From Achatina immaculata (lineage: Eukaryota > Mollusca > Gastropoda > Stylommatophora > Achatinidae), in the NCBI GenBank assembly GCA_009760885.1, contig CM019721.1, forward strand, positions 22,391,490 through 22,455,489: a stretch of DNA of 64,000 nt. Direction: 5' to 3'. Of this stretch, positions 55,420 through 64,000 are shown one piece after another (position 1 is the first letter of the stretch; each line of letters starts with the position of its first letter). The notes beneath the pieces were generated by a model that ran no database searches, was not told the DNA's origin, and saw only the letters and a list, made by a program, of their open reading frames with translations. Position numbers and translations under genes: made by a program.

Positions 55420-55625
55420 TACGGGTGAAAACAGTTTTTTTCCCTCGTGAAAGAGGAACGAAGTCTCAGCAGTAGAAGCAAAAATTAAATGTGCTTTTAA
55501 TTATGGAATGAGCTTCTGAGAATTCTGCGATTATGGAATGAGCTTCTGAGAATTCTGCGATTATGGAATGAGCTTCTGAGAATTCTGCGATTATGGAAGT
55601 TTGAAGTCGGAGAAATACTAAGAGC
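55420..55625 (+). pseudogene. hAT C-terminal dimerisation region with 30-bp repeat
   Basis: After a one-base shift the plus strand reads RVKTVFSLVKEE-like, then EVSAVEAKIKCAFNYGMSF, a TGA, EFCDYG and finally GSLKSEKY. This matches the hAT C-terminal order RVFSxM...LSVE..KA.L..K.NY......EF..F..L...A...EKY. The TGA sits where a cysteine or serine is usual and is copied in each repeat unit. Confidence 0.6.
55501..55597 (+). repeat. 30-bp tandem repeat at the hAT C-terminus, 3 copies
   Basis: Units at 55501, 55531 and 55561, TTATGGAATGAGCTTCTGAG plus AATTCTGCGA, identical, with a partial fourth. Ten codons each, every unit containing the same in-frame TGA, so the expansion post-dates that stop. 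Confidence 0.92.
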
Positions 55626-55955
55626 AGGACGCAGGCTGGCAACATCTTTAAATATCTGACAGAAAAGTACATTCGTACTCACATCTTCTAGGTCCCATGA
55701 AATAATTTTGAGCTATTTTAATTTCAAAATGCTTGCATAGTATAAAACATTAAACGTTGATATTATAGATACATGAAATACTAAGGATATCTGCCCTTCT
55801 GAGGTGAACAATAACAATAGTAGGGCGTAGCTTATATTCTTTCCTTGTTTATGCTCTTTTAAAACAAAATTCTTAGATCTTAGGACATGTCTGCTATTGT
55901 TTAATCGTCTGAGAAAAATGTCCCGGTTTTTCCTTTACCGAATTGGCACCCCTAA

Positions 55956-56479
55956 TCAGGGAAAGTCTGAATGTTAATGCCAGACACTGGTCAACTTGCG
56001 CAAGACTGTGTTGCATTCAGAGAAGCTGTGAGAGGGACAACGTTCACGAAAGGACGTGTCACATGAATGAAATAGTTGAGAGATTGTCCTTGTTGCTTAG
56101 GAGAAAGCGTAAATGAAGATTAAACTTCCGTATTGAAAAGCAATTCATGCATTCCATTGAAAACCGTGGATATGTTGGAAAACAAAAAATATGTTTACAT
56201 TTTCGATAACGTCTTCATTTTATCTATAACTGCAATAAATTTTATTTCGTCTGCCAAAAAAAAACTAAACTGCTTCATCTAGAATTGAGCTAAACTTTGA
56301 TTAAAATTTGGTTAAACTGTGTTTTACAGAGAGTTTTACAAATATTTGTTTCATCTAAAGTTTTACTGAACTTTGCTTCATTCAAAAGATGAATGAACTT
56401 TACTTTATCTAAAATTATACTAACATTTATTTTATATATAACTAAACTAGTTTATTTCATACAAACATACTGATGCTAA
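55956..56479. other. No recognisable gene
   Basis: AT-rich. From 56250 to 56450 there are weakly periodic AAACTTTGATT/AACTTTGCTTC/AACTTTACTTT pieces, a very degenerate tandem. Confidence 0.5.
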
Positions 56480-57105
56480 AATACAAGAAATGATAACTGG
56501 TTCTGGTAATGAAAAGGTGGAGAGTTTTGAATATCTTGGATCATTACTAGCTAATAATAAAGATTAAAGATATAATGAGGGATATTAAAAGGAGGACATC
56601 TATCGCTCTTCAGAAAATAAAACAACTTAAGTGCTGTGGAGACAGAACAACAAAAATCAGATTTTTAAGAGCATGTATTTTTCCCATCGCAACATATATT
56701 ATAAGACCTGGACACTTAACACAACAGCTGAGAAACACATAAATACCTTTGAATGTAAATGCTACAGAAGAGTTCTTCAAATATCATGGACACAAAAAGG
56801 AACAAATATATCCATACTACAAGAACTTAATATTGAAGAAGGCTGGCTAATAAGGAAGATTAAACAGAGAAAACTTAAATATTTTGGACATATTAAACGT
56901 CATGATAGTTTGAGAAGACAGTCTTAGAAGGGTACATAATGGGAAAAAGAGAGGAAGACCAAGGCGAAGATGGCTGCAAAAAAAAAATGATGATCTGCGA
57001 ATGGACGTATCAGCAGCAGGACATCTTGCTCACAACCGAGAGGCCTACAGGAGGGAGGCAAAGTTCCGCAAGGGACATGGAAATGACTGACTGACTGAGT
57101 AATGA
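56480..57105 (+). mobile_element. RTE-type LINE family D, most complete 3' copy
   Basis: The plus strand shows KVESFEYLGSLLANN-like sequence at 56512-56560, then RRTSIALQKIKQLKCCGDRT, YYKTWTLNTTAEKHINTFEC, KCYRRVLQISWTQKGTNISI, LQELNIEEGWLIRKIKQRKL, KYFGHIKRHDSLRRQS and, after a stop, KRGRPRRRWLQ, SAAGHLAHNREAYRR and FRKGHGND. The 3' tail is (TGAC)n at about 57085-57098. Truncated at the 5' end; the RT core is absent. Confidence 0.88.
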
Positions 57106-57275
57106 AAATAGATGGGAGTATTTCAGTTTTACTAAAAGTTACAAGGAGTGGGGAAACTGGGCAGAAATAAGAATGGTAGAAAGAAAGAGTACATATAAAT
57201 GGAGGACTTACAATGTCACTATCTTTTTGTAAAACTTAACCATACGCCCATCTATTTTCATTTTATGGAAAATTA

Positions 57276-57290
57276 CTACTACTACTACTA

Positions 57291-57328
<38 letters not shown>
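57276..57328. repeat. (ACT)n next to (CT)n
   Basis: (TAC)n at 57276-57295 and (CT)n at 57296-57328. The CT run is the tail of the adjacent minus-strand family B LINE. Confidence 0.9.
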
Positions 57329-57330
<2 letters not shown>

Positions 57331-57562
57331 CCTTAAGTGCCCAGGACACATGGGGCTTCCGCAAGGATCCTCCACAAATGCCTGTCCTTCGCCTTTTTTT
57401 CTGCTCTTGCCCAGGTGAGCCCTCTATTGCTCAACATCCTTTCTGTTGTTCTTCTCCATGTCTCTTTTGGTCTACCCTTACTTCTGTTCCCCTGTGGTGT
57501 CCATCTTAGTGCTATTTTTAGTAGTGAGTTGTCAGTCATTCGGAGCACATGTCCCAACCATG
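57297..57562 (-). mobile_element. RTE-type LINE family B 3' end
   Basis: The minus strand encodes WLGHVLRMTDNSLLKIALRW, TPQGNRSKGRPKETWRRTTE, RMLSNRGLTWARAEKKAKDR and HLWRILAEAPCVLGT, then the (GA)n tail. The C-terminal frame is intact over about 75 codons, better preserved than in the longer copy at 32210-34149. Truncated at 57562, where ACTACTACAACAACAATAAT starts. Confidence 0.92.
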
Positions 57563-57595
57563 GGACTACTACTACAACAACAATAATAATAATAA

Positions 57596-59145
57596 CACCA
57601 GATACTGAAAACTGTGATGGACCACCAATACTTGAAGATGAAATCACAGATGCCATCAAACACATGAGGAAAGGGAAAGCGACTGGGCCTGATAATATAA
57701 CAATAGAAGAAATAGAGGTGCTAGAGGGGATGGAAATAAAAATAATAACCAAGTTACTGAATGACATTTATAACAGTGGTTATATGCCCAATGACCTGCT
57801 TAAATCCACGTTTGTAGCACTACCAAAAAAACCAGATGCAAAGGAATGTGATGACCACAGGACTATCAACCTCTTATGTCACATAACAAAGCTACTTCTG
57901 AGAATTATTACGAGAAGAACAAGGAAAAAAGATAAAAATGTAAATAGCAGATGAGCAGTTCTGATTTGTTCACGGAAAAGGAACACACAATGCCATTTAT
58001 GCTTTACGAACACTAACAGAAAGAGCTTTAGAAGTACAGAAAGATCTCTACTTATGCTTCATTTATTACACCAAGGCATTCGACAAGGTGAAACATGATG
58101 AAATTTTTTAAATGCTTGAAGACATAAATATAGACGGCAAAGACCTGAGGATTGTAAAACATCTATAGCAGGAAGCAGCGATTCAAGTTGAAAATAAAAC
58201 TGGAAAATATCAACCTATAAAACAGTGAGTGCGACAGGAGTCTATACTATCTCCAGACCTTTTTTATGTACAGCTAAAATAGTCTGAGAACGATCATTGG
58301 AGAACCAGGTATAAAAGTAGGATACAATATTAACAACCTTCGGTATACTGACGACACAGTACTGATAGCTGAGAACCAACAAGACCTGCAAGATCTCTTG
58401 GATAAAGTCGCCAAAGAAAGTGGACAGAAAGGCTTTTCTTTGAACATGAAAAAGACAGAGACCATGTTTATATTTAAAAAACAGAGTCCGCCAAAATGCA
58501 CTATAAAATTAAACGAAACTATTCTAAAGCAGATGCAGAAATTCAAATACATTGGAGCAGTAGTAACTTCAGATGGGAAATGCAGAACAGAAATTTAAAA
58601 CAGCATAGGCTAATTAAAGACTGCATTTCTCTGTACATGTTTCAGAGAATGAGAAACATATTATGCAACACATACTTATCAATGAATGTTAGAAAACGAG
58701 TCCTAAAATGCTGTATAGAACATATCTTGTTATATGGAAGTGAATCATGGACAATAGGCAGGTCTGCACAAAAATCATTGGAAGCAGTAGAAATATGTGG
58801 TTTATTATAAGAATGTTGCGAATTCCTTGGACAGCAGAAATAACTAATGGAGAATGTTTGAGAAGAGTTGGAAATAGAAAAAAAAACCTTGTCAAAAAAT
58901 AAGAGAGAGACAAGTACTTTCATAGGACATGCAATGAGAAGAGGGGGCACTGAAAATATTATAACATGAAAAATAAAGGGAAGAAGGGCAAGGGGAAGAC
59001 CAAGAGAAATGATACTGGACAGTCTGACGAGATGGTGTGAGAGGAGATCACCAACTGAGCTAATAGCCTGCATGAAGGATTGTGTACTCTGGAGAAGCAT
59101 AATAGCCAACGCCAGTCGGCACGGCACCTGATGATGATGACTACT
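57596..59145 (+). mobile_element. RTE-type LINE family A copy
   Basis: The plus strand covers PPILEDEITDAIKHMRKGKA, TGPDNITIEEIEVLEGMEIK, ALPKKPDAKECDDHRTINLL, then after stops the palm region ([12 protein letters not shown]), [20 protein letters not shown] (YTDD where family A has YADD, about 58335), [56 protein letters not shown], and the C-terminus ending ANASRHGT. The tail is TGATGATGA at about 59129-59138. A 15-base insertion lies near 58630, and there are many stops. It abuts the family B fragment. Confidence 0.92.
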
Positions 59146-59815
59146 ACAAAACTACTTTTATTAAATTTAATCCAGATACTACATTTAACACAAATGAACG
59201 TAGTTTTCAGAGTTGGATTAGACCTCAGACTAACTTCAACAGCAAACTACAGTTTCATTCCTTTCACAGACTTCTACATGAACAAAGCAACATGTACCTG
59301 TTGTTAGATTATTTACATCCATTCTTATCTTTGTTATTCCCGCAACACACCCATCCTATTTGATCTCTCTTTGTACAGAAACGCGTGATTCCCTCCCCTC
59401 CTCCTATATTATTTCTTGGTATATATTCTGTTGTCTTTGTACGTACGTCTGAAAGCTGGAAATGACTAACATTCTGACTTCTCTCAGACTTAATGCCAGA
59501 AAGCGCGATATACATAGCTGTATGTTTCTATACATGCAATGCTCTTACCCTCATTCCATCACAAAATGCGGGCGCATAGTTATGTACAACACGCTCAGCT
59601 GGTATATTCCATCTTTATACTTTTACGATCCTCTGTCAGCTTGCTCTGATTACATTCAGATGAAACCTCGTCCAAAAGTCACTCAGAAATGTTTCATGAG
59701 GGGCTTGTGGTGCACCATGCGTCAAGATTAATTTAGCATTCACTTTATACTACACACGCACCATGCTATTCGTTAACCTGGTCTGGCAATATACAGACGA
59801 TTCCTTTATGATTTC
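59146..59815. other. No recognisable gene
   Basis: Balanced composition with two short frames (59080-59307, 59462-59731, plus strand), neither with a family match. Confidence 0.5.
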
Positions 59816-60376
59816 TTTTGGGGTTTTTTCTCTCTGTCTCTAGCTGTCTTTCTCTCCCCGCTCTTCTTTATTCTCTCTCTCTCTTTCTCTCTCTTTCTCT
59901 CAGTCTATCTCGCGCTCGCTCACTTTCTGTTTTTCTTGCTCACTCTCTCTCTCTCTTCCTTATTCTATTACACACACACACACACACTCTCTCTCTCTTG
60001 CTCGCTCACTCTTTCTCTCTTACCGTTCACTGTCTTACACACACACTCTCTCTCTCTTGCCCGTTCACTCTCTCACTCTCTTCTTACTCTGTCATACACA
60101 CTCTCTCTCTTGCTCGTTCACTCTCTCTCTCTCTCTTGATCGTTTACTCTCTCTCTCTCTCTCGTTTGCTCGTTCACTCTCTCTCTCTTGCTCGTTCAAT
60201 CTCTCTCTCTCTCGTTTGCTCATTCACCTTCTCTCTATTGCTCGTTCACTCTCTCACTCTTGCTCGTTCACTCTCTCTCTCGTTTGCTCTTCACTCTCTC
60301 TCTCTTGCTTTGCTCACTCTCTTTCTTGCCTGCTCGTTCTCTTGTTCTCTGACATACACACTCTTTCTTTCTTGCG

Positions 60377-60408
<32 letters not shown>

Positions 60409-60411
60409 TTG

Positions 60412-60447
<36 letters not shown>
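59816..60447. repeat. Long CT-rich tract ending in (TA)n
   Basis: Polypyrimidine tract with (CA)n patches at 59973-59985 and 60036-60044, a TTGCTCGTTCACTCTCTCTC theme repeated about every 25-45 bp, and a (TA)n at about 60413-60446. Open plus frames (up to 220 codons) are composition artefacts. Confidence 0.9.
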
Positions 60448-60453
<6 letters not shown>

Positions 60454-61019
60454 GTGCATTCTTTAACAAATCGCCCTTAACAGCAGAGCGACAAACAAAC
60501 AAAAATGCATAAAATGTCCATATTGTCATTGTTAATATGGATCAACAACAAAAACCCACAAAAGTACACAAGAAATAATACAGGTCAGGTCTGCCCTCAA
60601 ACAAAAAGAAAGGTCAAACAAAAAAAGGTCAAACAAAAACAAAGGCGGTCAACAGTTCAAACGTGCTGTCAAACCAACAACCAGCGCTCTGATACCATGA
60701 AAACATTGTGGGCAATACACACAGCTAACATGCCAACACTTGAAACACAACACATTACAACAGTTGTGTGCCCCATTAGCATCACAAACATCAAGGCACG
60801 AGCTACTACACGGATCATACCATAAAGACACTCACGCCAGGTGTGAACTTCCATTACTACACACATACTAACACCAAAAATGTCACCACTACACGAATCA
60901 CGCTTATAATAATAAAAATGTCATCTTGGCCTAATACAATATGTTTCAAAAGGCCAAGTTACATAATAGCAGTAAGGTTACAATTTTGCACAGAGCTGGT
61001 GTAGAGGGAGGAAGTGATT
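60448..61019. other. Unassigned; cysteine-rich minus frame
   Basis: A minus-strand frame (60831-60649) reads CSSSCLDVCDANGAHNCCNV, then LCFKCWHVSCVYCPQCFHGI. Ten or more cysteines in about 45 residues, several as CxxC, could be a zinc-binding tail such as those ending some transposases. There is no start context and no catalytic domain nearby. CA-rich repeats (AAAGGTCAAACAAAAA) lie at 60605-60650. Confidence 0.3.
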
Positions 61020-61152
61020 GATTGACTGATCTTTATTTCAAAAGGATTAAGAATTGGACACGCAGGCCCTTCTGACATTCTGACCTTTATCATACAACGT
61101 TCACTCTGTTCCAGGCATTCTACATATATGCTGCTCATATAACAAACATAAT
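61020..61152 (-). repeat. Dispersed repeat with a (TCAA)n tail, copy 2
   Basis: Reverse complement of 40915-41060: shares the TGATTGATTGACTGAT end, GGACACGCAGGCCCTTCTGA, TTTATCATACAACGTTCACT and ATATATGCTGCTCATATAAC. Confidence 0.8.
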
Positions 61153-61468
61153 AAAGTAACTACATACACATAAAAATGACTACCTACAGACATATATAAA
61201 TGACTATCTGCAAAAGCAGAAATTTCATTACTATTCAGAATAAACAATTAACTTGGTTCGTTGCCTGTAACAGCAGTCAACAAGTGAAATAACTTTTTAA
61301 GTGTTGCTAATCATGGAGGAATGTAGTCGACATCAAATATACTGTTCAACATCGCTGTAGTCATAATGAAAACAAAATTTAACGGGTATCGAAATTTTAT
61401 TTTACGGAATTAATGTTTCAATCTTGGCATGAAGAAACTTTAAGAATGTAACAATGAAATGATGTTCA
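61153..61468. other. No recognisable gene
   Basis: AT-rich flank 3' of the Tc1 transposase. No inverted repeat matching the other flank (62560-62700) was found by eye. Confidence 0.45.
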
Positions 61469-62508
61469 CTAAATTTGGTTTGGACTTTTATCCTTTGCGA
61501 CAGAGACCTCCGTTTCAGTAAGGTGTATGGCCTCCTCTGGCAAACTCCTTGACATGGATCCGATTAGCCGTTGGATCTGTTGTTGTGGGATGGCTGCCCA
61601 CTCTTCCCGCAGTGCAAGAGACAACTGTCGGAGATTGGTTGGCGCCACGTCTCGCTGTCGGACTTGTCTGTTGAGTTCATCCCATAAGTGTTCTATTGGG
61701 TTCATGTCTGATGACATGGATGGCCACGGAATGGTCTAAACATTGTTGTCAGTGAGGAACTGCGTGGTGAGTTGTGCCATATGAGGTCGAGCATTATCCT
61801 GCTGAAAATTCGACCCTGATGCAGCCAGAAGTGGAAGGACGTGAGGACGAATAATTTCAGCGACGTATCGTTGGGCATTGAGGCATCCTTCAGTATGCAA
61901 CAGATCACTTCTTCCCATTAAGTTGATCGTCCCCCACACCAGTATACCTCCACCACCTTGTGGAGGAGCCTTATCCACGCAGTTCTGTGCATAGCGCTCA
62001 TGGACTCTGCGCTAAACTCTTCTCCGTCTGTCATGTCACTGGAGCATGAAGAATGATTCATCGCTAAACCAAACCCTTCTCCAATCATTCACAACGGTCC
62101 ATTGACGATGCTAGTTTGCCCACTACAGTCGGTTCTGGCGATGATGGTCCGTAAGAACAGGACCTCTGTAGGGTCTTCTAGCCCAAAGACCAGAGTCGTG
62201 CAGCCGGTTCCTGACCATTTGATCTGAAATTCGACGAGCTCCTGTCATTGACTGGACTGTTGAGGACGCAGATGCAAATCGATTCCTGAAGTGACGCAGC
62301 CGTATGAAGCGGTCTTCGGCAAGAGTTGTGACATTGGGTCTTTCTATGCGGGCCGGTCTGATACTGAGCCAGTTTCTTGAAATCGTCTCCAAAGGCGACT
62401 AATGGTGCTTCTAACCACATTAAATTGTCTGGCCACTACATTTTGTGACTGTCCAGTCTGTAAACGTCCAATAATGATGAGTCGTTGTTCTGTAGTGAGA
62501 ATAGCCAT
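61469..62508 (-). pseudogene. Tc1-like transposase (DD34E), near full length but inactive
   Basis: Cut-and-paste DNA transposase. The start is at 62508 (MAILTTEQRLIIIGRLQTGQ), with a helix-turn-helix (QNVVARQFNVVRSTISRLWR) and a second DNA-binding helix set (TLAEDRFIRLRHFRNRFAS to ISDQMVRNRLHDSGLWARRP). The catalytic blocks are VWFSDESFFML (first Asp), FQQDNARPHMA (second Asp) and SSDMNPIEHLWDEL (Glu). Thirty-four residues separate the last Asp and the Glu, hence DD34E. At about 346 codons the length is normal for Tc1. It is broken by stops between the HTH region and the core (for example the TAG in RRRV-stop-RRVHER), a frame change near 62345 and a stop before TIPWPS. All three catalytic residues survive. 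Confidence 0.9.
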
Positions 62509-62734
62509 ACTTGCGCATTGACTTTTCAAATGAATTCCTTTGAGGAGCGTCAGTCTTTTATAGGCATTCAATAACATGATCAGTGAGTTTTGTGCTCAGT
62601 AAGTTTCACGGGATTCTCATGAACCTGGCATGAGTTGTCAAAAATATTGTTTTGTCTAGTGTCGCCTTCTGTGCTCATGAATCATCTGCTGAATACAATT
62701 CAAATCAGCACGTGAAGTTGATGTCTAAGTCAAC

Positions 62735-64000
62735 GTTTCAGGCAATTTGCCTTTGTCTGATTAACAAACTTCATTTTAAATCCCAACATCGTATTTGTTG
62801 CGTTTTTTTTTAACAAAAATGTGTAGTTGTAGGAAGGTGTACAGTTTAAATTTGTTATATAGGATGGGAGGCTATTCCAAAGATGAGCAGCAGAAAAAGT
62901 AAAGCTTTTCTTGTAAAGGTCAAGTCTAGGTTTTGGAAGAATTATGTTGTTCAAGCGTTGACTGCACTTTGGGCTAAATTTAAACAGGTTCCATAGGGCG
63001 GAGCATGCCGTTAAAGAATTTGATGTACCAACTTGGCTTTGTTAAAGAGGAACCTGTTCTTAAGAGGCAGTATTTTGATACGTTTGTGCTGGTTAGTTGT
63101 TTGTGCTTGATCTTTGTCACTAATAAGCTTTACTGCTCGCTTTTGAAGTGAGTATAGCCTCTTTGTATATGACACTGAGCAACCATCCCAGATTGTTGAG
63201 CAGTAGTCTAAATGTGTTTGTATATGTGATATGTAATATGTCTTCTTTGATTCTTGATCGATGAAGTGCTTAATTTTGACTAACTGGTAGACTTTTTTTG
63301 CGATGAGTTTCTTAGACCTTGCACATGAAAGTTCCAGGTCAGATATTGGTCAATAATAAGACCTAGTGTTTTGTGCTCGAAGTACAGAGTCGAAGTGTTG
63401 TTTTTGTCTCGTAATGTAGTTTCTGTCTTATTGTTATGAGCATTGATTTTGTTTTATTAGTATATATAATCATGCCATTGTTGTTGCTCCATCTAATTAG
63501 ATTGTTTAACTCGACCTGAAGAGTTTATTCTAGGTTAATACAGTCGTAGTCACTTGTTGAGACTGTGCAATCATCAGCAAAAAGGTCACAAGAGAAGTTT
63601 TTAAGATGAAATGGAAGATCACTGATATAGATAGCAAAGATTAATGGGCTTAGAATAGAACCTTGCGGAACACCGGTGTCAACTATAGCAGAATTTGATA
63701 GAGAATTGTTGAAGGATACTACCTGTTGTCTGTCTCAAAGAAATGATGCAATTAATTTTATTATGTCAGGGTGAAGTCTATAAGTCTTTATTTTTTTATC
63801 AATAATATTATGATCAATCATATCAAATGCTTTTTTAAAGTAGACAACGATGGCACCACATAGTCTGTCGTCATTTATGTTTACTAACCATTTTTCTGTC
63901 CTTTTGGTGAGAGCTGTGTGGCAGGAATGACTGGGTCTAAAATCTGACTATGAGTAAATTGTTCTTTTGGCCGTGTCGTAGAGTTATTTTGTGTAGTTTA
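62735..64000 (-). mobile_element. Jockey/CR1-like LINE, RT to C-terminus, cut by the window edge
   Basis: Reverse transcriptase of a non-LTR element on the minus strand. Visible blocks are AFDMIDHNIIDKKI-like, a one-stop break, VVSFNNSLSNSAIVDTGVPQ with GSILSPLIFAIYISDLP, LFADDCTVSTSD (FADD box at 63570-63581), LNNLIRWSNNNGMIIYTNKT, and later LSKRAVKLISDKD, KAKLVHQIL and KKSFTFSAAHLWNSLP (62920-62870). This is the order found in jockey and CR1 clade elements and differs from the RTE families in the rest of the window. Stops are scattered. The 5' part lies beyond position 64000. Confidence 0.85.

Larger units (their letters stand above)
52544..55955 (+). mobile_element. hAT-type DNA transposon, degenerate
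   Basis: The coding parts on the plus strand are in hAT order: N-terminal zinc finger (53185-53790), linker with SISKRLDSYFVPKSS (53808-53855), RNase-H-like core from YFGIATDAS (54085-54110), HTKTRWLSLLPTAGR (54693-54737), and C-terminal dimerisation region near 55420-55625. Possible imperfect terminal inverted repeats are CAGACCTGCTAAC at 52544 and TTGGCACCCCTA near 55943, which share six to eight positions in inverted comparison; no 8-bp TSD was found, so the ends are tentative. It contains a (TA)n at 53038-53094, a LINE insertion at 54182-54295 and many stops. Confidence 0.75.

Overview
This is non-coding, repeat-dominated DNA from a eukaryote, most likely an invertebrate animal. No intact host gene, rRNA or tRNA gene was found. 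Everything recognisable is a decayed transposable element (TE) or a tandem repeat. The TE set is mariner, Tc1, hAT, gypsy LTR, Penelope-like, several RTE-type LINEs with microsatellite tails, a jockey/CR1-type LINE and a tRNA-derived SINE. This mix suggests a mollusc-like or other lophotrochozoan or arthropod genome, but the sequence does not fix the species.

Layout. 0-8.5 kb: a dead mariner whose 3' coding end is tandemly expanded, a 26-bp minisatellite, an integrase-less gypsy element on the minus strand (about 6.75 to 2.7 kb), and a 5'-truncated RTE LINE with a target-site duplication (TSD). 8.7-31.36 kb: one giant minisatellite with a basic 48-bp unit carrying a HindIII site (roughly 400 copies). 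It is split into sequence subfamilies, higher-order repeats and locally homogenised blocks, and is interrupted by at least four LINE insertions, one with a second LINE nested head-on inside it. 31.36-44.4 kb: a Penelope-like C-terminus with a GIY-YIG domain, then alternating RTE LINE fragments and short minisatellites. 44.4-48.9 kb: a 43-bp minisatellite split by an RTE LINE, which itself contains a PD-(D/E)XK-like LINE fragment plus a tRNA-like SINE, and split again by a GC-rich 1.2-kb element. 49.4-52.2 kb: minisatellites, two of them long polypyrimidine tracts. 52.5-55.95 kb: a hAT transposon with an expanded zinc finger. 56.4-64 kb: more LINE fragments, a long CT tract, a dead Tc1 and the 3' part of a jockey/CR1-like LINE that runs off the window.

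The main biological theme is birth of tandem repeats inside TE reading frames. Mariner (63 bp), gypsy (48 and 39 bp), an RTE LINE (21 bp) and hAT (63 and 30 bp) all carry tandem expansions whose unit is a whole number of codons. The giant 48-bp array begins in frame with what looks like an RTE LINE C-terminus, so it may have started the same way. The second theme is that LINEs repeatedly sit inside minisatellite arrays, giving a mosaic whose relative insertion order can be read. Long open frames across the repeats are by-products of unit lengths divisible by three or of stop-poor composition. I see no evidence that they are expressed genes.
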